Shown here: positions 45,946-56,919 of the stretch, one piece after another | Numbering within the stretch: position 1 is the first letter of the stretch | Layout: each line of letters starts with the position of its first letter | DNA from: Halichoerus grypus | Lineage: Eukaryota > Chordata > Mammalia > Carnivora > Phocidae | Direction: 5' to 3' | Length of the DNA: 64,000 nt | NCBI RefSeq assembly: GCF_964656455.1 | Contig: NC_135722.1 | Span: forward strand, 86,175,313 to 86,239,312 | Program-made: the position numbers and the translations under genes | Notes under the pieces: generated by a model | Told to the model about the DNA's origin: nothing | Seen by the model: only the letters and a program-made list of their open reading frames with translations | Databases searched by the model: none

Positions 45946-47244
45946 CCTCAACAAGTTTGATGACAAATTATATGATCCTTTGTCCATTTTGGCCTAATAG
46001 TTTATCTTAAATTGTTCTTTTCTGTTGCTTTTCCTTTTATCATAGCTATAGATTTTTGTTATAAAAAATAGCCTTGTTGAAGAAAGCATATAAATATATA
46101 CAAGAGCATATATAAGAATTTCTGAATTTTTATGGTACAGTTTGTGTCAATGAATGACCATATATTAAGCCCCTACCATCTGCCAACCCTTGCACATATG
46201 TTGTTTCATTTAATACCAAGGCTACAGTGGATCCTTAGGGGATTTTGATGGTTTAATTTATGATCACCAGAAGCAGCGATTTAAACATCCACATCCTGCA
46301 GAATTGGTGTATTTAGTTTATTTTTTCTGTAATGTGTGAATATTAGTTTCCATCACACAAGAACCATGGTGAAAAAAGCCTCTAATAACACTTGGGTTGT
46401 ATGAGATCAACTTGCTTTCATGAATTATGACATCAAGCAGAATTGGTTTAGAAAATAGCAAACACATTTAGGGAAGTGGCAAGATACAGAGCAGGGATGG
46501 AATTTATGTCAGTCTATTACTTTCCACAAAACTCAAACTCAGCCATTACATGATATCACAAGTGAAAAGAGCAGAGACAAAAGGTGTGAAAAGCAAAGGC
46601 AAGAGACTATTGCTCCTCTGTTGTCAAGAGTCAGCATGTCTTCCTATCAGTCCCAATATAATGTATCTCCTCACCTCATGCTTATTTATGTTCATCTGTG
46701 GTGAATTTTCTTACTGTTGGACTCCAATTTCCCTTTCTTTGGCTCTGTTTAGGGCACTATGGCCTGATTGCAACAGTAACTCCTAGAGAACAGGTACAGT
46801 GCTCACCTAACATTAATAAATGTCACAGATTAACATAGAGGAACTATTTGTTTACTGATGAACTGATCAGAAGATGCCATACAGCCAGAGCTCTTCCCTA
46901 AATTAAAGCTAGGTTTAAGAATTATTTTTTCAAAGGTCCATTCTGAATTATGGAGCTGTAATTCCATCTTGAAGACTATTTGTGGGTCACGCTTCACTTC
47001 TTGTGGTTTATGACTTCAACCCAGGCCCTCGATGGAATTATAACCCAACAGTCACAGAGACTGCTATATATCATCTGTTTATTTTACAACCAAGCACCTA
47101 GTATATTTTGGTTTTATGTTCAAAGAGAACATAAGAGAAGAGGAGGTGATGGAAGAAGAGGAACAGGAGAAAATATAATTGAACCAAAGCTACAGCCATG
47201 TCTACCTGACTTTAAAAACTTGAGATAGAAACTGAAATTCGGGT
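45946..47244. other. Unassigned non-coding sequence
   Basis: A possible reversed MIR scrap lies at about 46165-46235 (AAGCCCCTACCATCTGCC ... GTTGTTTCATTTAATACC). No exon recognised. Confidence 0.45.
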
Positions 47245-48789
47245 GCAGTTCAAGATGGCAGCATAGGAAGATACTGAACTTACATCCTCCCATGAACACA
47301 CCAAATCCACAGCTATCCCTGGACCAATTCCCTTGGAAAAAGACCTGAAAACTAACTAAATAGCTCATCCACAACTAAGGACAAAAGGAACAAAGTACAA
47401 AAGGGACACTGGTAAGAGAGGCAGAGATGTTGTCTCACCAAAAACATCACCCCTGGCAGGGCAACCCACAATCAGGAGAAAGCTCACAAATATGGAGCTC
47501 CTCTCTGAAGAGCAGGAGGTTTGCTCCACATCAGGCACCTCAACCCTTGGGACCTGCACCAAAGAGATAAAGCCCCAAAACATCTAGCTTTGAAAACCAA
47601 AAAAGCTTACGTCTAGGAGATTCAAAGTGCTATAGTAAATGAGACTTTTATTACTCTATACTCACACATAGACTTACTCACTGCAGGCCCAGTGCAAAAC
47701 AAGCAGTTTGAAAAGTGCCTAGACATATGTGAGAGATTCATTTGCTAATATTAATTATCTGCCAGAGGGGCAGGAGCCTAGCCTGTTGGGACTCTCCAGA
47801 GATGGAGGCATTGGTGGTAATCATTTTTGGTTCCCTAGCTAGAGCTAGCAGATGCACACAGTCACAGCACTCTCTCATTGCCCCATTAAAGCCAAGAGGT
47901 GTGCCCTGTCCCTATGTTCTGTCACTCTCCCACTGAAACCAGTGGGTGCACCCTGGCCCTGCTCTCCCACTGCCTCACTAAAACTGGTTGGCACATGCAG
48001 TGCACACAGGCATATGCAGTTCACACCGCTTAAACACCTGGCTCTGGTGCCAGAGGATTTTGTGTTTCTGGGCCCCACAGAACTGAAACAATTGAAGAGG
48101 CAGCTCTTGGCAGTTACCATCTCAGGCCCAGACAGCAGGCTGAAACACACCTCCAATCTTCCTGTGGAAAAAAAAAAAAAGCCTATTAACTTGTCCTGGA
48201 GTTTCAGCCTGAGGGACAAGCTTCAGGTTTGCCACGTATCTAAAGATTACAGAGGTGCTCTCAGAGAATATAGGCTGGGAGATGCCTTTTTTTGTGTGTG
48301 TGTTCCTTCCTGGTCTCTGTACAGTTTTCTGGCACATCACAGAAAGGAATTTATACACTCATCTAGAGCCCTGATTTTTGCAACTGTCATGAGGGTGACA
48401 CCACCAGATCACCTGGTCTGGAGGCCAGCAGGGCTTACAATCGTGGCCCTGCAGGGCTATATATGTTTTGGAGGACTATATATTACTATACTATATATAT
48501 GCAGGACTATATATTATATATGTAAATACATTAAAATCTGAGGCCTGACAGTCTGGCTTCCAATCAGCTTGAAACTTGGTGTTGACTGAAATCTGCCCCT
48601 CTCTGGAACACTGACAGGTCTTGGCAAACCCTCAAAAACTGGGCTCTATCAAGAATAAATCAGGCTGCTTAGACAATCACAAAGGTTTTAGGGAAAACCA
48701 AGAGTTAGGGAAAAGTTGATAAGTTTCATCTCCTACACAAGGTCACTTCTTCAAGACTAGATGTTTTGCCTAATACATAGAAACAAACA
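47245..48789 (+). promoter_or_regulatory. 5' UTR/promoter region of the old L1
   Basis: Starts with the L1 'AAGATGGC.GC.TAGGA' signature, followed by the GC-richer stretch leading to ORF1. A 229-codon open frame at 47852-48541 falls here and is not an L1 ORF or a known protein. 48455-48535 contains a (GGACTATATATTA)-type AT-rich local repeat. Confidence 0.7.
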
Positions 48790-49612
48790 CAGAGAGTCAA
48801 GCAAAATGAGGAAACAGAAGAATATGTTCCAAATGAAAGAGCAAGATAAATTTCCCCCCCAAAAAACCTTAATGAAATAGAGATAAGTAATTTACTTGAT
48901 AAAGAGTTCAAAATAATGGTCATAAAGATGCTCACCATATGGGGGAGAAGAATGGATGAACACAGTAAGAACTTCAACACCAGAAAAAGAAAAATAGAAA
49001 ATATAAGAAAGTACCAAACAGAAGTCATAGAGCTGAAGAATACAATAACTGAACTGAAAAATACACTAGAGTGTTCCAACAGTTGACTAGATGAAGCAGA
49101 AGGATTAGTGATCTGGAAGACAAAAAAATGGAACTCACCCAAACAGAGTAGCAAAAAGAAAGTGTTTTAAAAATTAAGGACAGCTAAAGGGACCTATGAA
49201 ATAATATCAAGAGGAATAATATTCACATTATCAGGGGACTCCCAAAGGAGAAGGGAGGGAGAAAGAGACAGAAAACTTATCTGGAGAAATAATGGCTGAG
49301 AACTTCCCTAACCTGAGGAAGGAAATAGATATCCAGATCTAGGAATCCCAGAGAGTTCCAAATAAGATGAACCTGAAGAGATTCCTACTGAGACACATTA
49401 TAATTAAAATGTCAAAAGTTAAAGATAAAGAGAGAATCAAAAGAAGCAAAAGAAAAACAATTTGTTACATACAAGGGAACCCCTATATGACTCTCAGAAG
49501 ATTTTTTAACAGAAACTTTGAAGGTCAGAAAGAAGTGGCAGGATATATTAAAGCACTGAAAGGAAAAACTTCCAACCAACCAAGATTACTCAACCCAGCA
49601 AGGTAATGATTC
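48790..49612 (+). pseudogene. L1 ORF1 remnant
   Basis: Follows the ORF1 order: 'ATGAGGAAACAGAAGAATATG' (in part) near the start, a coiled-coil-like stretch around 49020-49070 rich in GAA/AAA codons, then 'GAGAACTTCCCTAACCTGAGG' (in part), 'AAAGATAAAGAGAGAATC' and 'GCAAAAGAAAAACAATTTGTTAC' (in part). Several frameshifts and stops. The GATA array begins right after it. Confidence 0.75.
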
Positions 49613-49629
49613 AAAATTGAAAGAGAAAT

Positions 49630-49916
49630 ATAGATGATAGATGATAGATAGATAGATGATAGATAGATGATTGATAGATAGATAGATAGATATAGATAGA
49701 TAGATGATAGATGATATAGATGATAGATAGATAGATGATAGATGATAGATAAGAGATGATAGATAGATAATGGATAGATAGATGATAGAGAGATAGAGAG
49801 ATAGATGATAGATAGATAGATGATAGATAGATGATAGATGATATAGATAGATAGATGATAGATAGATAGATAGATAGATGGATAGATAGATAGATAGATG
49901 ATAGATAGATAGATGT
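49630..49916 (+). repeat. (GATA)n / (GATGATA)n microsatellite
   Basis: About 287 bases of GATA units broken by regularly placed GATGATA and occasional GAGATA variants. It has expanded at the end of the L1 ORF1 segment, from 'AGAAATATAGATGATAG'. The long minus-strand frames here translate to Ile/Tyr/Leu/Ser repeats and are not genes. Confidence 0.97.
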
Positions 49917-49953
49917 GAACATCATGGTAACCACAAGGCAAAAACTAGTAGAG

Positions 49954-50162
49954 CGGCGCCTGGGTGGGGCAGTCAGTTGAGCATCCAAATCTTGGTTTTG
50001 GCTCAAGGTCATGATCTCAGGGTCATGGGATTGAGCCCTGTATTGGGCTCCATGCTTGGCCTGGAGTCTGCTTGGGTTTCTCTCTCCCTCTCCCTCTGTT
50101 CCTACCTCTGCCATGCTCTCTCTCTCTCTCTCACTCTCTCAAATAAATAAATAAATCATTTT
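49954..50162 (+). mobile_element. CAN-SINE nested in the old L1
   Basis: 'GGCGCCTGGGTGGGGCAGTC' head, 'GGTCATGATCTCAGGGTC' B-box region, TC tract, AAATAAATAAATAAATC tail. Flanking duplications are not clean: 'AAAACTAGTAGAG' before and 'AAAACCTATAATAGA' after. Confidence 0.94.
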
Positions 50163-50480
50163 TTAAAACCTATAATAGAAAAAAACCTATAATGGATGCA
50201 CAAAATATAATGAGAAACAAATCTAAGCATAATACTAAAGAAAATCATCAAACCAGAAGGGAAGAGAGCAAGAGAAGAAAAAAGCAACAAAGAGGAACCA
50301 AAAAACAGCCAGAAAACAATGAACAAAATGTTAATAAGTACATACTTAACAATTATTTTAAATATAAATGGACTAAATTACCCAACCAAAAGATGTAAAG
50401 TGGCTGAATGGATTTAAAAACAAACATAACAAATAAAAGAAACCACCCATCTATATGCTGCCTACAAAAGACTCACTTCA

Positions 50481-50679
50481 TTTTTTTTAAAGATTTTATT
50501 TATTTATTTGACACAGAGAGAGAGACAGCAAGACAGGGAACACAAGCAGGGGGAGTTGGAGAGGGAGAAGCAGGCTTCCTGCTGAGCAGGGAGCCCGATG
50601 TGGGGCTCAATCCCAGGACCCTGGGATCATGACCTGACCGAAGGCAGATGCTTAACGACTGAGCCACCCAGGTGCCCCC
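50481..50679 (-). mobile_element. CAN-SINE nested in the old L1
   Basis: Reverse-orientation SINE between perfect 15-base duplications AAAAGACTCACTTCA at 50466-50480 and 50680-50694. 'GACTGAGCCACCCAGGTGCC' at the right and 'AAGATTTTATTTATTTATTTG' (in part) at the left. Confidence 0.96.
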
Positions 50680-50877
50680 AAAAGACTCACTTCAGATATA
50701 TGTTTACACACAGACTGAAAGTGACAGAATGGAAAAAGATGTTTCATGGAAATGGAAACCAAAAGAAAAATGGGGTAGCTATACTTCTATCAGACAAAAT
50801 AGACTTTAAAATTAAGTCTGTAATAAAAGACAAAGAAGGTCACTACATAATGATAACAGGGTCAGTTCCAGAAGATA

Positions 50878-51322
50878 CAGTAGACCATGCTTATCCATGG
50901 TTTTGCTTTCTGTGGTTTCAGTTACCCATAGTCAATCACAGTCTAGAAGCAGATGATCCTCCTTCTGTCATCAATAGTAACCTAATGCTACATCAAAATA
51001 GCCATGTCAGTCACCTCACTTCATCTATCATGTAGGCATTTTATCATCTCACATCATAAGGGTGAGTACAGTATAATAAGGTATCTTGAGAGAGAAACCA
51101 CATTCACATAACTTTTATGACAGTGTATTGTTATAATTGTTCAGTTTAGTATTAGTTATTGTTGTTAATCTCTTACTGAGCCTAATTTATAAATTAAAGT
51201 ATTATTGTTAAGTATGTATAGAAAAAAAACGTAGTATATGTAGGGTTTTGTACTATCCACAGTTTCAGGTACTCACCGGGGGTCTTGGAATATATTTCCC
51301 AAAGATAAGCAGGGGACTACTC
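50878..51322 (+). mobile_element. Tigger-type (TcMar) non-autonomous DNA transposon, copy 1
   Basis: About 445 bases with terminal inverted repeats (CAGTAGACCATGCTTATCC at the left, GATAAGCAGGGGACTACT at the right) at TA sites. L1 ORF2 sequence resumes after it. The same element, in the same orientation, lies at 61588. The interior has no coding sequence. It matches the short Tigger-derived MITE class; I cannot name the subfamily. Confidence 0.75.
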
Positions 51323-51415
51323 TATAATATTTGCAAATATTTATGAACCCAACATAGGAACACTTAAATATATAAAGCAAATATTAACAAACCTAAAGGA
51401 ATAATTGATGGCAGT

Positions 51416-51584
51416 TTTAGAGGGTGGGAGGATGGGTGAGCCAGTGATGGGTATTAAGGAGGGCACATATTGCATGGAGCACTGGGTGTTATACACAAAC
51501 AATGAATCATGGAACACTGCATCAAAAACTAATGATATACTGCATAGTGACTAACATAATAAAAAATTATTTAAAAAATAAATA
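51416..51584 (+). mobile_element. L1 3' UTR fragment (B type) nested in the old L1
   Basis: Extremely short 5'-truncated L1: 'GGTGAGCCAGTGATGGGTATTAAGG' (in part), 'CATGGAGCACTGGGTGTTATAC' (in part), 'CATCAAAAACTAATGATA', then an A-rich tail. AATTGATGGCAGT at 51403-51415 and 51585-51597 is a perfect target-site duplication. Confidence 0.95.
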
Positions 51585-52891
51585 AATTGATGGCAGTACA
51601 ATAATAGGAGGGGATTTTAATACACACATCAATGGATAGATCATCCAGACAGAAAAATCAATAAGGAAACATCAGCCTTAAGTGGCACATTAAACCAGGG
51701 GGACTTAATAGATACAGACTAAACATTCTATCCAAATGCAGCACAATACACTTCTTCTTTAATGCATATGGAACATTTTCCAGGATATATAACATGTTAG
51801 GCTACAAACAAGTCTCAATAAATTCAAGAAGATTGAAATCACATCAAGCAACTTTTTCGACTACAATGGTATAAAACTAGAAATCAATTATAAGAAGAAA
51901 ACTGCAAAAGTCACAAATATGTGGAGATTGAACAACCTGCTACTGAACAACTAATGGGTCAACAAACAAATCAAAAAAGAAACCAAAATATACCTAGAGA
52001 CAAATGAAAATGGAAATAAATCACACTAGAATCTATGGGATGCAGCAAAATCGTTCTAAGAGGGAAGTTTATAACAATACTGGCCTACCTCAAGAAACAA
52101 GAAGAATCTCAAATAAACAATCCAACTTTATACCTAAAGGAACTAAAAGAAGAAAAACAAACAAAGCACAAAATTAGTATAAGGAAGGAAATAATATAGA
52201 TCAGAGCAGAAATAAATGAAATAGATACTAAAAAAAAAATAATAGAAAAATCAATGAAACTAAGAGCTGGTTCTTTGAAAAGATAAAAAAAATTACAAAC
52301 CTTTAACTGGAATCACTAAGAAAAATAGAGGGCTCAAATAAATAAAATCACAAATGAGAGAGGAGATTTTACAACTGATACCAAAGAAATACAAAGGATC
52401 ATAAGAAACTATTATGAATAATTACATGCCAACAAATTGAACAACCTAGAAGAAATGGATAAATTCCTAGAAACATACAACCTTCCAAGACTGAATCATA
52501 AGGAATAGAAAATCTGAATAGATTGATTATTAGTATGGACATTGAATCAGTAATCAAAAACCTCCCAACAAATAACGGTTCAGGACCAGAGATTTTCACT
52601 GGTGAATTCTACCAAACATTCAAAGATTTAATACCGATTTTTTTAAACTGTTCTGAAAAATTGAAGAAGAAAATTTGCTTCCAAACTCATTTTACAAGGT
52701 CAGTGTTACCCTGATACCAAAACCAGATAAAGACACCACAGAAAAAGGAAATCACTGGCTAATATCCCTGATGTAAAATTCCTCAACAAAATACTAGCAA
52801 AACAAATTCAACAATATATTAAAAGGATCACACACCATTATCAAGTGGGATTTATCCTAGGGATGCAAAGATTGATCAGTATCAGCATTTT

Positions 52892-53398
52892 TTTTTTTTA
52901 ATGTTAGCTTTTTATTTTTTATTTTTTTTATTGTTATGTTAATCCCCATACATTACATCATTAGTTTTAGATATAGTGTTCCATGATTCATTGTTTGTGC
53001 ATAACACCCAGTGCTCCATGCAGAACGTGCCCTCCTCAATACCCATCACCAGGCTAACCCATCCTCCCACCGCCCTCCCCTCTAGAACCCTCAGTTTGTT
53101 TTTCAGAGTCCATTGTCTCTCATGGATCTTCTCCCCCTCCGACTTCCCCCCCTTCATTCTTCCCCTCCTGCTACATTCTTCTTCTTTTTTTCTTTCTTAA
53201 CATATATTGCATTATTTGTTTCAGAGGTACAGATCTGAGATTCAACAGTCTTGCACAATTCACAGCGCTTACCAGAACACATACCCTCCCCAGTGTCCAT
53301 CACCCAGTCACCCCATCCCTCCCACCCCACCCCCCACTCCAGCAACCCTCAGTTTGTTTCCTGAGATTAAGAATTCCTCATATTAGTGAGGTCATATG
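52892..53398 (-). mobile_element. Young 5'-truncated L1 with two-module 3' UTR
   Basis: CAGTATCAGCATTTT at 52877-52891 and 53399-53413 is a perfect duplication of host L1 sequence. Inside, reversed: poly-A (about 52892-52935), B module (about 52940-53165), an internal A-rich spacer (about 53177-53200), A module (about 53200-53370), then the first few bases of the region next to ORF2. No ORF2 is left. Confidence 0.93.
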
Positions 53399-55424
53399 CA
53401 GTATCAGCATTTTAATCAACATAATATACCACCTTAAAAAATGAAAAATAAAACTCATATGATCAGTTCAAATGATGCAGAAAACGCATCTGTCAAAATT
53501 CAGCATTCATTTATGATAAAACCACTCAACAACACAAATATAGATGGAACATACCTCAACATATTATAAAGACCATATATAACAAGCCCACAGCTAACAT
53601 CATACCTCACAGTGAAAAGCTAAAAGCTTCTCCTCTAAGATCAGGAACAAAACAAGAATGTCCACTCTCACCAGTTTTACTTAACACTGTGTTGGAAGTA
53701 CTAGCCAGAGCAATTAGGCAAGATAGAGAAGGCATCCAAATTTGAAACGAAGAAATAAATCTGTCACCATTTGCAGATGACAGGATTTTGTATATAGAAA
53801 ACTCTAAAGAATCCATCAAAAAAGTGTTAGAACTAGTAAACAAATTCAGTAAAATTGCAGGGTAACAAATCAATATAAAAATATGTTGCATTTCTATACA
53901 CAAACAATTAACTGCCACGAAGTAAAATAAAAATAATCCCACTTACAATTGCATCAAAAATAATAAAATACCTAGGAATAAACTTAAACAAGAAAGCTAA
54001 AGAACTGTGCACTGAAAACTGTAAAACATTGGTGAAAGAAACTGAAGAAGATACAAATAAATGGAAAGACTTTTTCAAGCATATGGATTGCAAGAACTAA
54101 TACTGTTGAAATGTCCATATTATCCAAAGCAATCTATAAAGTGAGGGCAATCCTTATCAAAAATCCAATGGCATTTTTCACAGAAATAGAACAAACAATC
54201 CTAGAATTTGTATGGAAGCACAAAAGATCCTGAGTAGCCAAAGCAATCTTCAGAAAGAAGCTCAAAGCTGGAGGCATCACACTCTCTGATTTCAAACTAT
54301 ATTATAAAGCTGTATAATCAAGACAGTATGGTATTGGCATAAAACAGACCTATAAATCAATGGAACAGACTAGAGAGCCCAGAAATAGCCCCATGCATAT
54401 ATGGTCAATTAATTTACAACAAAGGAAGCAAGAATATATAATGGAGTATGAACAGTCTTTTCAATACATGGTGCTTGGAAAACTAGACAGCCACAGGCAA
54501 AAGAATGAAAGTAGACTGCTGTCTTAACCCATACACAAAAGTTAACTCAAAATGGATTAAGGACTTGAATGTAAGACTTGAAACCATAAAAATCCTAGAA
54601 GAAAACATAGGCAGTGAACTCCTTGACATCAGTCTTGGCAGATGACTTTTTGAATGGACCCCAAAAGCAAATTCAACAAAATCAAAAATAAACAAGCAGG
54701 ACTACATCAAACTAAAAAACTTTTGCACAGCAAAGGAAACCATCAACAAAATGAAGTCAGCCTACTGAATGTGAGAAAATATTTGCAAATCATATATCTG
54801 ATAAGGGATTAATATCTAAAATATATAAAGAACTCATACAACTCAATAACAAACAAACAATCGAATTTAAAAATGGGTGGAGGAGCTGAATGAACACTTT
54901 TCCAAGAAAGACATACAGATGGCCAAAGGTGCATGAAAAGATGCTCAGCCTCACTAATTATCAGGGAAATGCAAATCCACAATAAGATATCACCTCTACC
55001 AGTCAAAATGCCTAGTATCAAAAAGCTAAGAAATAACAAATGTTGGCAAGCATGTGGAAAAAAAGGAACCCTTTTTAGCGTTCCATTTTGGTGGATGGGA
55101 ATATAAATTGGTGCAGCCACTATGGAAAACACTATGAGGTTTTCTCAAAAAATTAAAAATGGAAGTACCATATGATCCACCAATTCCACTTCTGGGTATT
55201 CATCTGAGGAAAACAAAAACTTACTAATTCAAAAAGATATATGCAGTGCACCCCTATGTTCATTGCAGCATAATTTTTAACAGCCAAGCTGTGGAAATAA
55301 CCTAAGTATCTACAGATAGGTGAATGGATAAAGAAGATGTAGTTTATATACATACAATAGAATACCACTCAGCCATAAAAAAGAATGAAATCTTGACATT
55401 TATGACAACATGGATGGGCCTTGA

Positions 55425-55464
55425 GATACTACACTTGGTATTAACCAAAAGGCCAAGATGCACT
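55425..55464 (-). pseudogene. U2 snRNA 5' fragment (nt 1-40), tailless retrocopy
   Basis: Read on the minus strand, the 40 bases align without a gap to U2 snRNA nucleotides 1-40, 33 identical; blocks GGCCTTTTGG (nt 11-20) and GTGTAGTATC (nt 31-40) are perfect. The copy stops at U2 nt 40 and has no A-tail. GGATGGGCCTTGAGA occurs at 55412-55426 and 55466-55480, whereas the L1 consensus has the segment once, so the insert is flanked by a 15-base target-site duplication (the last two bases overlap the U2 end). It is antisense to the L1. Not a functional RNA gene. Confidence 0.88.
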
Positions 55465-55905
55465 AGGATGGGCCTTGAGAATATCATGCTAAGTGACGTA
55501 AGTCAGACAGAGAAAGACAAATATTGTATGATTGCACTCATAAGACAAACGAAGAAAACTCATAGATACAGAGAACAGATTGGTGGTTTCCAGAGGGGAA
55601 GGGAGTGGGCAAAATGGATGAAGGGGTACAAACTTCCAGTTATAAAATAAATGACTCATGGGGATATAATAAGCAGCATGGTGACTGTTGTCAATAATGT
55701 TGTATTGCATATTTGAAAGATGCTAAGAGAGTAATTCTTAGAAGTTCTCATTACAAGAAAAAAAAATTGTAACTATATAGAGATGATATGTATGGTAACT
55801 AGACTGATTGCAATCATTTTGCAGCATATACAAATATCAAATCATTATGTTATACACCTGAAATTAATATGATATGTCAATTATACCTCAATTAAAAAAA
55901 AAACC

Positions 55906-56919
55906 TGTAAGTCAGACAACAGTCCAGACATGCTATCTCCATGTTTTTAACACCTAGAAATATCTTTTTTTTTAATGTGGAAATAAAATGTCCAGTTGAT
56001 TGTTTTCTGTCTTTTTACAGATGAACATGACTGCAGCAGAACTCTGAGGTCCAGCTGAGGGGCAGCCATCATTCTCTTCCTCTCCTGCCTTTGTTGACTC
56101 TGTGCCAATAACAAGCTCTCTGGCAGGAGGCTGCAAACAGCTGGGTCAGAGATCAGGCAGGGTCATTGCACACTCAAGCCTTGGGTTTCATCCGTTGGTC
56201 CCCGCAGTGTGCTGGGAGGGACACTCCTTGATCTCTCCATGCCGTCACCCGGTTCTGCAGCACAGTTGGCCCGGGGCCTTTGCCAACATTCTAATTTGAT
56301 GCATAATTAATATAACAGTGATTCAAGTCATGGAAGCTTCTGGGACTAATTAGTGACCTGAATCTCCATGGTAGCCTGCATTCCATTCTTATCAGTGCCG
56401 GGAAGAGCTGCACTCTTAGAAATAATCAGTCTCCCACTTATTACTATGACACAGCCAAAAGGCAAAGATCATTTTTCCATCCAGTGTGCAAGAATTCCAT
56501 CAGTGTGTAATCATCTCCCATGGGGACTAAACTTCCCCTGGAAGAGTCTCACTAAATTAGTCCCTCATGAACTTTTAGGTTTCCATATGAGCCTGGGGAG
56601 ATCTTATTGCAGGTGAAGAAATAAAGACAGTCAGCAAGGGCTCACTGACCATCCACAGAATGGACAGCATTGTTCTGGGTTTTAGAGCTGGTTTGAAGGA
56701 AAATAAAAGCCTCAGCTCTCTCTCCAATACTTTGCAATACAATAATGGAACACAGAGTGATGAGAATGAATGATTTCTGTATTGCTGTTCCTCATATGCA
56801 TCTGTGGATACATGGTTCTGAGTGTCCCAGTCAGACATAGAGGACCTGTTCAAAGTCAGATTGAGTTCACCCCAGGAAGAGAGGTGGCATTGTAGTGGCC
56901 ATCAAAAATTCCCATCAAA
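55906..56919. other. Unassigned non-coding sequence
   Basis: No exon or repeat recognised. A pyrimidine tract ending in TTTTTACAG at about 56010-56020 resembles a splice acceptor, but no coding frame or donor supports an exon. Confidence 0.5.

Larger units (their letters stand above)
50180..55660 (+). pseudogene. L1 ORF2 remnant (endonuclease, reverse transcriptase, C-terminal domain)
   Basis: Endonuclease signals: GVAIL.SDKIDFK near 50770-50810 and GDFNT at 51610-51624. Reverse transcriptase: the catalytic FADD box at 53770-53781 (PFADDRILYIEN in this copy), with the usual preceding 'QGCPLSP'-like segment reduced to [12 protein letters not shown] sequence after mutation. C-terminal part: [15 protein letters not shown] and EWIKKM-like stretches at 55165-55345. 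It is broken by many stops, frameshifts and six insertions, so nothing is made from it. Confidence 0.85.
47245..55905 (+). mobile_element. Near full-length old L1 carrying many later insertions
   Basis: Runs from a 5' UTR beginning 'TTCAAGATGGCAGCATAGGAAG' (in part) through ORF1 and ORF2 remnants to a 3' UTR ending 'TTATACACCTGAAATTAATATG' (in part) and an A-run at about 55896. Without the insertions at 49630, 49954, 50481, 50878, 51416, 52892 and 55425 it would be about 6.7-6.8 kb, the size of a whole mammalian L1. Stops occur throughout, so it is not active. The sequence resembles L1MA/L1MB-age elements, older than the carnivore SINEs in it. The individual parts are listed separately. Confidence 0.85.

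Noticed and set aside
47852..48541. 229-codon open frame, the longest in the window
   Set aside because: It lies in the 5' UTR of the old L1, is not ORF1 or ORF2 and resembles no protein I know.
49630..49916. Possible CRISPR-like or regularly spaced array
   Set aside because: Units are 4-7 bases with no unique spacers, and the genome is mammalian.
49525..50114. 138- and 167-codon minus-strand frames with Ile/Tyr/Leu/Ser repeats
   Set aside because: Translation of the GATA microsatellite; a repeat of 4 can be open in several frames.
56005..56045. Splice acceptor (pyrimidine tract plus TTTTTACAG) starting an exon
   Set aside because: No sustained frame, donor site or protein similarity follows; such motifs are frequent by chance.
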